A DNA stretch of 64,000 nucleotides from the NCBI GenBank assembly GCA_963559605.1, contig CAUWLL010000002.1, forward strand, positions 47,404 to 111,403, read 5' to 3'. Below the pieces are notes generated by a model. The model was given only the letters and a program-made list of their open reading frames with translations. It was not told where the DNA came from and did no database searches. Below are positions 36,067 to 44,712 of the stretch, piece by piece. The position numbers were made by a program, and so were the translations under genes. The DNA is from Dorea_D sp963559605 (GTDB taxonomy: Bacteria; Bacillota; Clostridia; Lachnospirales; Lachnospiraceae). Position 1 is the stretch's first letter; every line of letters starts with the position of its first letter.

Positions 36067-37260
36067 ATGGCACGTAAAAATGATATTTTGAGCATTTACA
36101 CAAAAGAAGTAGAAGGCATCAAGGAAGCAGGGCTGTTTAAAGGAGAGGCTCCGTTTGTATCTCCGCAGGGAGCAAGAGTGAAGATGGAGGATGGCAGAGA
36201 ACTCCTTTGTATGTGTGCAAATAACTACCTGGGACTTGGTGATAATCCGCGTCTTATTGAGGCGGCAAAGAGAACTTATGATGAAAAGGGATACGGCGTT
36301 GCGTCTGTACGTTTTATCTGCGGAACACAGGATATTCATAAGAGATTGGAGAAGAAGATTTCTGATTTCCTCGGAACAGACGATACAATCCTTTACTCTT
36401 CTTGTTTTGATGCTAACGGCGGATTATTTGAGACAATTCTTACCGCTGATGATGCAGTTATCAGTGATGAGTTAAATCACGCATCTATCATTGACGGTGT
36501 TCGTCTTTGTAAAGCAAAGCGTTTCCGTTATAAAAATAATGACATGGACGATCTGGAAGCAAAATTAAAAGAGGCTGACGAAGCCGGCGCAAGAATCAAA
36601 CTTATCGCAACAGACGGAGTATTTTCCATGGACGGAATCATCTGTAACTTAAAAGGTGTTTGCGACCTTGCTGATAAATACAATGCACTCGTTATGGTTG
36701 ACGATAGCCATGCTATAGGTTTTGTCGGAAAGACAGGACGCGGAACACCGGAATACTGCGGTGTTCAGGATCGTGTAGATATTATTACGGGAACTTTAGG
36801 AAAAGCTCTTGGCGGAGCGTCAGGCGGATATACATCAGGACGTAAAGAAATTATCGATCTTCTCCGTCAAAGAAGCCGTCCGTATTTATTCTCCAACTCC
36901 CTTGCTCCGGCAATCGCCGGCGCTAGTATCGAGCTTTTCGATATGTTAGACGAGAGCACAGAGCTTCGCGATCATTTGGAAGAAGTAACTGCTTATTACC
37001 GTAAAGAGCTGGTAGATAATGGCTTTGACATTATTCCGGGAACTCATCCATGTGTACCGGTTATGCTCTATGATGAGAAAACAGCGGCGGAATTTGCAAA
37101 GCGTATGATGGAAAAAGGCGTATATGTAGTAGCATTCTCCTATCCGGTAGTTCCGAAGGGAAAAGCAAGAATCCGTACACAGGTATGCGCAAGCCATACA
37201 AAAGAAGATATTGATTTTATTGTGAAGTGCTTCAAGGAAGTAAGAGAAGAAATGAAATAA
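36067..37260 (+). CDS. kbl: Glycine C-acetyltransferase (2-amino-3-ketobutyrate CoA ligase)
   Basis: 397 residues of the alpha-oxoamine synthase family. NNYLGLGDNP, the GVASVRFICGTQDIHKRLE block, DELNHASIIDG, and VDDSHAIGFVG are all conserved; the pyridoxal phosphate lysine is Lys246 in GTLGKALGG. With Tdh it splits threonine into glycine and acetyl-CoA. It follows tdh by 88 bases in one transcript. Downstream, the transcript runs into the palindrome that marks the left end of the RAYT element. Confidence 0.96.
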   Translation: MARKNDILSIYTKEVEGIKEAGLFKGEAPFVSPQGARVKMEDGRELLCMCANNYLGLGDNPRLIEAAKRTYDEKGYGVASVRFICGTQDIHKRLEKKISDFLGTDDTILYSSCFDANGGLFETILTADDAVISDELNHASIIDGVRLCKAKRFRYKNNDMDDLEAKLKEADEAGARIKLIATDGVFSMDGIICNLKGVCDLADKYNALVMVDDSHAIGFVGKTGRGTPEYCGVQDRVDIITGTLGKALGGASGGYTSGRKEIIDLLRQRSRPYLFSNSLAPAIAGASIELFDMLDESTELRDHLEEVTAYYRKELVDNGFDIIPGTHPCVPVMLYDEKTAAEFAKRMMEKGVYVVAFSYPVVPKGKARIRTQVCASHTKEDIDFIVKCFKEVREEMK

Positions 37261-37263
37261 TAA

Positions 37264-37371
37264 TGAGGACGTAGCCTTTTTCAAAAGGGCTACGTCCTAA
37301 ATTAACTTTTGGTATGTACCTAAATGAAAAATAGGGTGTACCGTTTTGAAAAATGACCTGTACCCAAATGA
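37264..37371. repeat. Left inverted flank of the RAYT element
   Basis: It consists of the palindrome AGGACGTAGCC/GGGCTACGTCCT (37266-37298), then AAATTAACTTTT, then a unit with TACCTAAATGAAAAATAG and GGGTGTACC, and a GACCTGTACCCAAATGAAA unit (37353-37371). Read in reverse complement, the right flank (38154-38260) has the same parts in the same order. The unit at 37353-37371 overlaps the first possible start codons of the transposase gene. Confidence 0.8.
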
Positions 37372-37385
37372 AAGGGTGGGAATAT

Positions 37386-38153
37386 TTGCCGATTAGAAGA
37401 AGACGGGAAAGTAGTACAGGAATATATCATGTGATTGTAAAAGGAATCAACAATGAAAGGATTTTCAATCAGCAGCGCGAAAAAATATATTTGAAAAAAA
37501 TAATCTTAAAACATCTCGAGGTCTTCGAGGTGGAAGTCTATAGTTATTGTATCATGTCAAATCATGCCCACTTTATGATCTGGGCGGAAATTCAAGTTTT
37601 ATCAAGTTTTATGGCAATTGTTTTATCGGAATATGCAAATTATTATAATTTCAAACATCATAGAAACGGTCATGTATTTCAAAACAGATTTAAAAGTGAA
37701 TGTATTGAAAATGAAAAATATTTTTGGATGTGCCTTCGCTATATACATTTGAATCCTGTAAAAGCAGGGATGGTAAAAAAGGCCGCACGATACAAATATA
37801 GCAGCATGGGAGAATATTTGGTGGATGAGCCGGTAATTATACATGAGAAAGCATTGGCAATGAGTAAGAAAAGCTTTTTGGACTTTGATGCTTTTGAAAA
37901 ATTCCATAATGAAAGAGAAACAGAAGTTTTTGAAGATGTAGCGGATGAAAAATTACTGCAAGAGAAAAAAATAGCACTGGAAATAGCAGAAGAAATGATG
38001 AGTGAAAATAATTTAGCATTACTTATGCAAGTATTTGAAGAAAAAGCTATAAGAAATGAATATATAAAGAAGATAAAACAAAACCTAAAATTATCCCAAA
38101 GAAGAGCAAAAGAATTAAGTGACTTGATACGAAATGAAGTAGAAAATAAATAA
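37386..38153 (+). CDS. REP-associated tyrosine (Y1, IS200-like) transposase, RAYT
   Basis: About 255 residues from a TTG at 37386, which is preceded by AAAGGGTGGG and gives the opening MPIRRRRESSTGIYHVIVKG usual for this group; ATGs at 37353 and 37368 are also possible but lie in repeat DNA. The Y1 transposase domain has YHVIVKG, SYCIMSNHAHFMIW with the metal-binding HxH at residues 60-62, and a tyrosine cluster (EYANYYNF) around 83-87 before HVFQNRFKSE. The C-terminal ~100 residues are basic helices. No tnpB-like gene is present. Single-copy domesticated relatives nick and spread REP palindromes; the flanking repeats fit that. Base composition is AT-rich relative to its neighbours. Confidence 0.88.
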   Translation: MPIRRRRESSTGIYHVIVKGINNERIFNQQREKIYLKKIILKHLEVFEVEVYSYCIMSNHAHFMIWAEIQVLSSFMAIVLSEYANYYNFKHHRNGHVFQNRFKSECIENEKYFWMCLRYIHLNPVKAGMVKKAARYKYSSMGEYLVDEPVIIHEKALAMSKKSFLDFDAFEKFHNERETEVFEDVADEKLLQEKKIALEIAEEMMSENNLALLMQVFEEKAIRNEYIKKIKQNLKLSQRRAKELSDLIRNEVENK

Positions 38154-38260
38154 TAGGTACAGGTCAAAATACAAATGGGTACACCCTGTTTTTCATTTGG
38201 ATACACCTTAAAAGTTAATTTAGGACGTAGTAAAATTAAAAAATGCTACGTCCTAAATTA
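38154..38260. repeat. Right inverted flank of the RAYT element
   Basis: It starts right after the transposase stop with GGTACAGGTCAAAATACAAA, then GGGTACACCCTG, TTTTTCATTTGGATACACC, AAAAGTTAATTT and the palindrome AGGACGTAG/CTACGTCCT (38222-38254). Aligned in reverse complement it matches the left flank over ~100 bases with scattered mismatches. Confidence 0.8.
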
Positions 38261-38302
38261 TATGTTATACTATTTGAAGATGATGAAAGGAGATTTGAAG
38301 AA

Positions 38303-39700
38303 ATGGACAGAAAAAACGTGTGGAAAACTTACAGTACAGAAGCAGTGAGAGAATTAAATACTATTAATGAAAGATATAAAGCGAGTCTTGACGCAGGTAA
38401 AACCGAGCGTGAATGTATCCAATACACTGTCAAGGAAATTGAGGCAAAAGGATACCGTAGTCTGGAAGATATGCAAAAGTCAGGAGAGAATCTTAAAGCA
38501 GGGGATAAAGTCTATGCTGTTTGTATGGATAAGAGTATCGCGATGTTTCATATAGGTACAGAGCCATTAGAAAGTGGTATGAATATTTTAGGTGCACATA
38601 TTGATTCACCGAGAATAGATGTGAAACAGAATCCTTTGTATGAAAATGAAGAACTTGCATACCTTGATACACATTATTATGGCGGAATTAAAAAATATCA
38701 GTGGGTGACGCTTCCGCTTGCTCTTCACGGGGTGATTGTTAAAAAGGACGGTACGATTGTCAATGTAAATATTGGTGAAGATGAAGGCGATCCGGTGTTT
38801 GTGATTACGGATTTGTTGGTGCATCTTGCCTCTAAACAGATGGAGAAAAAGGCCAATGCAGTAATTGAAGGTGAAAAGCTTGATTTATTATTTGCCAGCC
38901 GACCAATCGAAAAAGACGAATCTTTGGAGCAAGAAGAAAAAGAAGCGGTGAAGGCAAATGTACTTCAGATTTTGAAAGAGCACTATAATATGGAGGAAGA
39001 AGATTTTGTGTCCGCTGAGCTTGAAATCATTCCGGCAGGAAAATCCAGAGATTGTGGAATTGACAGAAGTATGATTCTCGCATACGGACAAGATGACAGG
39101 GTATGTGCATTTACCTCGTTATTTGCCATACTGGATATGAAAAATGTATCCCGTACCGCTTGCTGCATTCTTGTGGATAAAGAAGAGATCGGAAGCGTGG
39201 GGGCTACCGGAATGCATTCCCGCTTTTTTGAAAATGTGGTAGCAGAATTAGTGGCTATGACTGGCGGTGAATCAGAGTTGAAAGTACGAAGAACATTGCA
39301 GAATTCCAAGATGTTGTCGTCCGATGTTAGTGCGGCTTACGATCCGATGTTCGCAGAAGCATTCGAAAAGAGAAGTTCAGCGTTTTTCGCCAAAGGTTTG
39401 GTGTTTAATAAATTTACCGGAAGCCGAGGGAAAAGTGGCTCTAATGATGCAAATGCAGAATATTTGGCAGAGCTTAGACAAGCTATGGATGAAGGAGAAG
39501 TGGCATATCAATTTGCGGAGCTTGGAAAAGTTGATGAGGGCGGCGGTGGAACAATCGCTTATATCATGGCTAATTACGGAATGGAAGTTATTGACAGTGG
39601 CGTTGCTGTGTTAAGCATGCATGCACCGTGGGAAGTAACAAGTAAGGCAGATGTGTATGAAGCATATAAAGGATACAAGGCATTTTTGACAAATATGTAA
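38303..39700 (+). CDS. M18-family aminopeptidase
   Basis: 465 residues, start at the ATG 10 bases after AAAGGAG; the upstream extension of the frame reads through repeat DNA. It belongs to the M18 group (typical length 430-470): GAHIDSPRIDVKQNP with the first metal His, DTHYYGGIKKYQWVTLPLALHG, LVDKEEIGSVGATGMHS with the catalytic Glu pair, SSDVSAAYDP, and a C-terminal SMHAPWEVTSKAD holding the last His. It removes N-terminal residues from cytoplasmic peptides. It lies between two copies of the RAYT-linked repeat, and its promoter may be in repeat DNA. Confidence 0.93.
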   Translation: MDRKNVWKTYSTEAVRELNTINERYKASLDAGKTERECIQYTVKEIEAKGYRSLEDMQKSGENLKAGDKVYAVCMDKSIAMFHIGTEPLESGMNILGAHIDSPRIDVKQNPLYENEELAYLDTHYYGGIKKYQWVTLPLALHGVIVKKDGTIVNVNIGEDEGDPVFVITDLLVHLASKQMEKKANAVIEGEKLDLLFASRPIEKDESLEQEEKEAVKANVLQILKEHYNMEEEDFVSAELEIIPAGKSRDCGIDRSMILAYGQDDRVCAFTSLFAILDMKNVSRTACCILVDKEEIGSVGATGMHSRFFENVVAELVAMTGGESELKVRRTLQNSKMLSSDVSAAYDPMFAEAFEKRSSAFFAKGLVFNKFTGSRGKSGSNDANAEYLAELRQAMDEGEVAYQFAELGKVDEGGGGTIAYIMANYGMEVIDSGVAVLSMHAPWEVTSKADVYEAYKGYKAFLTNM

Positions 39701-39703
39701 GTT

Positions 39704-39801
39704 GGGTACAGGTCAAAATGCAATTAGGTACACCCCATTTTTCATTTGGGTACAGGTCAAAATGCAATTTAGGACGTAGCCTTGAAAAAGGCTACGTCCT
39801 T
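39704..39801. repeat. Solo copy of the RAYT-linked repeat
   Basis: It contains two identical 22-bp units beginning GGGTACAGGTCAAAATG at 39704 and 39748, separated by AGGTACACCCC and a TTTTTCATTT segment, followed by a perfect 13-bp palindrome AGGACGTAGCCTT/AAGGCTACGTCCT (39771-39800). It has the same order as the right flank of the transposase gene but no transposase. The final hairpin followed by T could stop transcription after the aminopeptidase gene. Confidence 0.85.
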
Positions 39802-39814
39802 ATCTTGAAAACTC

Positions 39815-39843
39815 TTGACGAATACTGGCAAAAACAGTAAAAT
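39815..39843 (+). promoter_or_regulatory. Sigma-A promoter for ppdK
   Basis: TTGACG at 39815-39820, a 17-base spacer and TAAAAT at 39838-39843, 44 bases before the start codon. It lies immediately after the repeat. Confidence 0.8.
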
Positions 39844-39887
39844 AGATGTGCGACTTTAGAAAAAATTAGTGTAGGAGGTCATGGAAC

Positions 39888-42512
39888 ATGGCAAAATGGG
39901 TTTATATGTTTACCGAAGGTAACGCCACAATGAGAAACCTGCTTGGTGGAAAAGGCGCTAACCTTGCTGAGATGACAAGTCTTGGACTCCCGGTACCACA
40001 GGGATTCACAGTTACAACAGAGGCTTGTACACAGTACTATGAGGATGGCAGAAAGATCAATGATGAAATCATGGATCAGATCATGGAAGCTATCGTAAAA
40101 CTTGAGGCAGTTGCTGGAAAGAAATTTGGAGATAAAGAAAATCCGCTTCTTGTATCCGTTCGTTCTGGAGCAAGAGCTTCTATGCCGGGTATGATGGATA
40201 CAATCCTTAACCTTGGTCTTAACGAAGAAGTAGTAGAGACATTAGCTGAGGCTTCCGGAAATGCTCGTTGGGCATGGGATTGTTATAGAAGATTCATCCA
40301 GATGTATTCTGATGTAGTTATGGAAGTTGGTAAGAAATACTTTGAAGAGCTTATCGACAAGATGAAAGAGGAAAAAGGTGTAACTCAGGACGTTGACTTA
40401 ACAGCAGAGGATCTTAAGACTCTTGCCGGACAGTTCAAAGCTGAGTATAAGGCGAAAATCGGCGAGGACTTCCCATCTGACGCTAAAGAGCAGTTAATGG
40501 GAGCTGTGAAAGCGGTATTCCGTTCTTGGGACAACCCTCGTGCAAATGTATATCGTCGTGACAATGACATTCCGTATTCTTGGGGAACAGCCGTTAACGT
40601 GCAGATGATGGCATTCGGTAACATGGGAGACGACTGTGGTACAGGTGTTGCATTTACTCGTGATCCTGCTACAGGAGAAAATGGTCTGTTCGGAGAGTTC
40701 CTCACAAACGCTCAGGGTGAGGACGTAGTTGCAGGTGTTCGTACACCAATGCACATTTCTGAGATGGAGCAGAAATTCCCAGAGGCATTCGCACAGTTCA
40801 AAGAAGTGTGCAGCACTCTTGAGAATCACTATAGAGATATGCAGGATATGGAGTTTACTGTAGAGCACGGTAAATTATATATGCTTCAGACACGTAACGG
40901 TAAGAGAACAGCTCAGGCTGCCCTTAAAATCGCTTGTGACCTTGTTGACGAGGGAATGAGAACAGAAGAAGAAGCAGTTGCTATGATCGATCCTCGTAAC
41001 TTAGATACACTTCTTCATCCACAGTTTGATGCGGCTGCTCTTAAAGCTGCAACACCAATGGCAAAAGCACTCGGAGCATCTCCGGGAGCTGCTTGTGGTA
41101 AAGTTGTATTTACGGCAGATGATGCTGTAGCATGGGACGCAAGAGGAGAGAAAGTTATCCTTGTTCGTCTTGAGACATCTCCAGAGGATATTATGGGTAT
41201 GAAATCTGCTCAGGGTATCTTAACAGTTCGTGGCGGTATGACATCTCACGCAGCCGTTGTTGCTCGTGGAATGGGTACATGCTGTGTATCCGGCTGTGGA
41301 GACATCGTTATGGACGAAGAGAATAAGAAATTCACATTAGCAGGAAAAGAGTTCCACGAGGGAGATTCTATTTCTCTTGATGGTTCTACAGGAGCTATTT
41401 ACGATGGAATCATCCCAACAGTTGATGCTACGATCGCCGGCGAGTTCGGAAGAATCATGGGATGGGCTGACAAATACAGAACATTAAAAGTTCGTACAAA
41501 TGCTGATACACCGGCAGACGCTAAAAAAGCTCGTGAGCTTGGTGCAGAGGGTATCGGACTTTGCCGTACAGAGCATATGTTCTTTGAGGGTAACAGAATT
41601 GACGCATTCCGTGAGATGATCTGTTCTGAGACTGTAGAAGAAAGAGAAGCTGCACTTGAGAAAATCCTTCCAGAGCAGCAGGGAGATTTTGAAGCACTTT
41701 ACGAGGCGCTTGAGGGACATCCGGTTACTATCCGTTTCCTTGATCCACCGCTTCATGAGTTCGTTCCTACTACAGAGGAAGATATTAAGAAACTTGCAGA
41801 CGCACAGGGCAAATCTGTTGAGACAATCAAAAACATCATTGATTCTCTTCATGAGTTCAACCCAATGATGGGACACAGAGGACTTCGTCTTGCTGTTACT
41901 TATCCAGAGATTGCTAAGATGCAGACAAAAGCTGTTATCCGTGCTGCTATCAACGTACAGAAAGCACATGCTGACTGGAATGTATGCCCAGAGATCATGA
42001 TTCCGCTTTCTTGTGATGCAAAAGAGTTAAAATATGTAAAAGACATCGTAGTTGCAACTGCTGATGCTGAAATCGAGGCGGCAGGCGTAGCATTAAAATA
42101 TGAAGTTGGTACTATGATCGAGATTCCAAGAGCTGCACTTACAGCTGATGAAATCGCAAAACAGGCAGACTTCTTCTGCTTCGGTACAAACGACTTAACA
42201 CAGATGACATATGGATTCTCTCGTGACGATGCAGGTAAGTTCTTAGACGCTTACTATGATGCAAAAATCTTCGAGAACGATCCGTTTGCAAAACTTGACC
42301 AGATAGGTGTAGGTAAGTTAATGGAGACAGCTATTAAGCTTGGAAAACCGGTTAACGAGCACTTACATGTAGGTATCTGTGGAGAGCACGGTGGAGATCC
42401 AAGTTCTGTAGAGTTCTGTCATAAGATTGGACTTGACTATGTATCTTGTTCACCATTCCGTGTACCGATTGCTCGTCTTGCAGCAGCACAGGCAGCTATT
42501 GCAAATAGATAG
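39888..42512 (+). CDS. ppdK: Pyruvate, phosphate dikinase
   Basis: 874 residues, full length. The N-terminal ATP-grasp domain has LLGGKGANLAEMTSLGLPVPQGF and LVSVRSGARASMPGMMDTILNLG; the swivelling phosphohistidine domain has GGMTSHAAVVARGMG with His454, and the C-terminal PEP/pyruvate barrel ends with HVGICGEHGGDP, Cys831. These two residues correspond to His455 and Cys831 of the Clostridium symbiosum enzyme. It interconverts pyruvate, ATP and phosphate with PEP, AMP and pyrophosphate. Codon use is that of a highly expressed gene, and it has its own strong promoter and terminator. Confidence 0.98.
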   Translation: MAKWVYMFTEGNATMRNLLGGKGANLAEMTSLGLPVPQGFTVTTEACTQYYEDGRKINDEIMDQIMEAIVKLEAVAGKKFGDKENPLLVSVRSGARASMPGMMDTILNLGLNEEVVETLAEASGNARWAWDCYRRFIQMYSDVVMEVGKKYFEELIDKMKEEKGVTQDVDLTAEDLKTLAGQFKAEYKAKIGEDFPSDAKEQLMGAVKAVFRSWDNPRANVYRRDNDIPYSWGTAVNVQMMAFGNMGDDCGTGVAFTRDPATGENGLFGEFLTNAQGEDVVAGVRTPMHISEMEQKFPEAFAQFKEVCSTLENHYRDMQDMEFTVEHGKLYMLQTRNGKRTAQAALKIACDLVDEGMRTEEEAVAMIDPRNLDTLLHPQFDAAALKAATPMAKALGASPGAACGKVVFTADDAVAWDARGEKVILVRLETSPEDIMGMKSAQGILTVRGGMTSHAAVVARGMGTCCVSGCGDIVMDEENKKFTLAGKEFHEGDSISLDGSTGAIYDGIIPTVDATIAGEFGRIMGWADKYRTLKVRTNADTPADAKKARELGAEGIGLCRTEHMFFEGNRIDAFREMICSETVEEREAALEKILPEQQGDFEALYEALEGHPVTIRFLDPPLHEFVPTTEEDIKKLADAQGKSVETIKNIIDSLHEFNPMMGHRGLRLAVTYPEIAKMQTKAVIRAAINVQKAHADWNVCPEIMIPLSCDAKELKYVKDIVVATADAEIEAAGVALKYEVGTMIEIPRAALTADEIAKQADFFCFGTNDLTQMTYGFSRDDAGKFLDAYYDAKIFENDPFAKLDQIGVGKLMETAIKLGKPVNEHLHVGICGEHGGDPSSVEFCHKIGLDYVSCSPFRVPIARLAAAQAAIANR

Positions 42513-42551
42513 GAGTCTTTCTTATAGACCTTAGTTAGAAAATGAAGCAAG

Positions 42552-42590
42552 ATAAGCGTATCATTAGAAATAGTGGTACGCTTATTTTTT
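42552..42590 (+). terminator. Rho-independent terminator after ppdK
   Basis: ATAAGCGTA pairs with TACGCTTAT (9 bp, loop of 16) and is followed by six T. Confidence 0.85.
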
Positions 42591-42627
42591 AAGATTTATA
42601 AAATACTGATTATTTAGGGATGACGCA

Positions 42628-42780
42628 GTGTTATCGGTGGTGGTTTTCGGATTGAGTTCATTCAAAAACAGTTTTACTGGATATATTTTGGAATCTTTGC
42701 CGGGGGTTGTTATCTATAGAAAAATTGGAGACAGAAAAAGCTTAATTGGAACAGCAAAGGAGGCGCTGAAAACACTATGA
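42628..42780 (+). CDS. Possible small ORF coupled to glf, or gene remnant
   Basis: A GTG-initiated frame of 50 codons with AGGGA 8 bases upstream. Its stop overlaps the glf start as ATGA. The translation (LSVVVFGLSSFKNSFTGYI...) has a short hydrophobic start and an amphipathic end. I do not recognise it. It may be the decayed 3' end of a gene once upstream of glf, or chance; there is no second support. Confidence 0.25.
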   Translation: MLSVVVFGLSSFKNSFTGYILESLPGVVIYRKIGDRKSLIGTAKEALKTL

Positions 42781-43874
42781 AGTATGATTATTTAATCGTC
42801 GGAGCAGGACTGTTTGGAGCAGTATTTGCTCACGAGGCGAAGAAAAAAGGGAAAACTTGTCTTGTGATTGATAAGCGCGATCACATTGCAGGAAATATCT
42901 ACTGTGAAGAAATTGAAGGAATTAATGTACATAAATACGGGGCACATATTTTCCACACTTCAAATAAGGAGATTTGGGAATATGTAAATCAGTTTGCAGA
43001 ATTTAATAATTATATCAATTCTCCGGTTGCTGTGTATAAAGATGAACTTTACAATCTGCCGTTCAATATGAACACTTTCAGTAAGATGTGGAATATCCGC
43101 ACCCCGCAGGAGGCGAAAGATAAGATTGCAGAACAGGTGGCAGAGACGGGCATTACAGAGCCGAAGAATCTGGAAGAGCAGGGACTTTCTCTTGTCGGAA
43201 AAGATGTTTTTGAGAAATTGGTGAAAGGTTATACGGAGAAGCAGTGGGGAAGAGACTGTAAAGAGCTTCCGGCATTTATTATTAAGCGCCTTCCGGTCCG
43301 TTTTACATATGATAACAACTATTTCAATGATCGTTTTCAAGGAATTCCTATAGGCGGCTATACTAAAATTGTAGAAAAAATGTTAGACGGTGTTGAGGTG
43401 AAAACGAACACGGATTATTTTGAATTTATTGAGACAAATCCTGACATTGCCAAGAAGAAGGTATTTACCGGAATGATAGACGAGTATTTTGGATATAAGC
43501 TGGGGGCGTTAGAGTATCGTTCTGTCAGATTTGAAACAGAAGTTTTGGATACGGATAATTATCAGGGAAATGCAGTTGTAAATTATACAGAAAGAGAAGT
43601 GCCGTATACACGCATTATCGAGCACAAACATTTTGAATTCGGTAAGCAGGAAAAGACAGTGATTTCCAGAGAATATTCTTCCGAGTGGAAGGTTGGTATG
43701 GAGCCTTATTATCCGGTCAATAATGAGCAGAATAATAAGTTGTTTGAAGATTATAAGAAGTTGGCGGAGACAGAGACGAATGTCATATTTGGCGGCCGCC
43801 TTGGAAATTATAAATATTATGACATGGATAAAGTAATAGAAGCGGCTTTGGAGCTTTGTGGGAAAGAATTATAG
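42777..43874 (+). CDS. glf: UDP-galactopyranose mutase
   Basis: 365 residues, normal length. FAD-binding DYLIVGAGLFGAVFAHEAKKKG at the start, KRDHIAGNIYCE, the KYGAHIFHTSNKEIWEYVNQF block and VKGYTEKQWGRDCKELP are all diagnostic, as is the C-terminal GGRLGNYKYYDMDKVIEAAL. It makes UDP-galactofuranose for surface glycans. The ribosome site is AAAGGAGG. It stands outside a glycan cluster here; the GT2 gene at 56623 is the nearest glycosyltransferase. It is followed by yaaA after 31 bases. Confidence 0.96.
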   Translation: MKYDYLIVGAGLFGAVFAHEAKKKGKTCLVIDKRDHIAGNIYCEEIEGINVHKYGAHIFHTSNKEIWEYVNQFAEFNNYINSPVAVYKDELYNLPFNMNTFSKMWNIRTPQEAKDKIAEQVAETGITEPKNLEEQGLSLVGKDVFEKLVKGYTEKQWGRDCKELPAFIIKRLPVRFTYDNNYFNDRFQGIPIGGYTKIVEKMLDGVEVKTNTDYFEFIETNPDIAKKKVFTGMIDEYFGYKLGALEYRSVRFETEVLDTDNYQGNAVVNYTEREVPYTRIIEHKHFEFGKQEKTVISREYSSEWKVGMEPYYPVNNEQNNKLFEDYKKLAETETNVIFGGRLGNYKYYDMDKVIEAALELCGKEL

Positions 43875-43905
43875 TTTGGATAACTTCTAAACGGGAGAGG
43901 TACAT

Positions 43906-44649
43906 ATGAAGATAATTATATCACCGGCAAAAAAGATGCGAATAAATACAGATACATTGGAGGTGCGCGCTCTGCCGCCGTATTTGCAGGAGGCGGAGGA
44001 GTTGAAAGAATATCTGAAAACTCTGAGTTACGAGGAACTGAAGGATTTGTGGAAATGTAACGACCGGATTGCAGCGCTTAATTATGAAAGGCTTCAGAAA
44101 ATGGAGTTTAGAAGTGCTCTGACTCCGGCTCTTTTAGCTTATGATGGGATACAGTATCAATATATGGCGCCTGCGGTGCTTGAAGACAATCAGTGGGAAT
44201 ATGTGCAGAAGCATGTATGTATTCTTTCCGGGATGTATGGAGTCGTCCATCCTCTCGACGGGGTAACGCCGTATCGTCTGGAAATGCAGGCGAAGGTGAA
44301 GCTGCCGGGTGTGAGGAATTTGTACGAATACTGGGGAAGAAAGATTTACGAAGAAGTTGCAAAGGATACGGATGTAATTGTCAATTTGGCGTCTAAAGAG
44401 TACAGTAAATGTATAGAGAAAGAATTGGATAAACATATTCGGTATGTCACCTGTGTATTTGGCGAGTACAAAGACGGAAAGGTTATTGAGAAAGGGACAT
44501 ATGCCAAGATGGCAAGAGGAGAAATGGTGCGGTTTATGGCTGAGAGAAATATAATAGATTTAAAAGAAATAAAAATATTTTCGAAGCTTGGCTATCAGTT
44601 TTCAGAGAGAGAATCTAAAGAGGATAGATTTGTATTTGTTAAAAACTAA
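43906..44649 (+). CDS. yaaA: YaaA family peroxide-stress protein
   Basis: 247 residues, full length. IIISPAKKMR at the start is the hallmark of the YaaA/DUF328 family, followed by PALLAYDGIQYQYM, HVCILSGMYGVVHPLDGVTPYRLEMQ and VNLASKEYSKCI, and FGEYKDGKVIEKGTYAKMARGEMVRFM. In E. coli, YaaA lowers free iron and limits peroxide damage; a DNA-binding helix-hairpin-helix fold was found for it. It follows glf closely and precedes a MerR-type gene with its own promoter. Confidence 0.93.
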   Translation: MKIIISPAKKMRINTDTLEVRALPPYLQEAEELKEYLKTLSYEELKDLWKCNDRIAALNYERLQKMEFRSALTPALLAYDGIQYQYMAPAVLEDNQWEYVQKHVCILSGMYGVVHPLDGVTPYRLEMQAKVKLPGVRNLYEYWGRKIYEEVAKDTDVIVNLASKEYSKCIEKELDKHIRYVTCVFGEYKDGKVIEKGTYAKMARGEMVRFMAERNIIDLKEIKIFSKLGYQFSERESKEDRFVFVKN

Positions 44650-44658
44650 AAAAAGTAG

Positions 44659-44689
44659 TTGACTTTGACGCTGCGTAAAGATTTATGCT
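44659..44689 (+). promoter_or_regulatory. MerR-type promoter with 19-base spacer
   Basis: TTGACT at 44659-44664, a 19-base spacer and TATGCT at 44684-44689. The spacer centres on ACGCTGCGT, an odd palindrome with matching TT/AA further out. Long spacers that cover a dyad are the mark of promoters that MerR proteins twist into shape, and the next gene is a MerR regulator. Confidence 0.65.
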
Positions 44690-44712
44690 GTATGTACCGG
44701 GAGGTGAGGTGT

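Noticed and set aside
37264..39801. CRISPR array
   Set aside because: The repeats are mixed in length, include palindromes, and are not evenly spaced.
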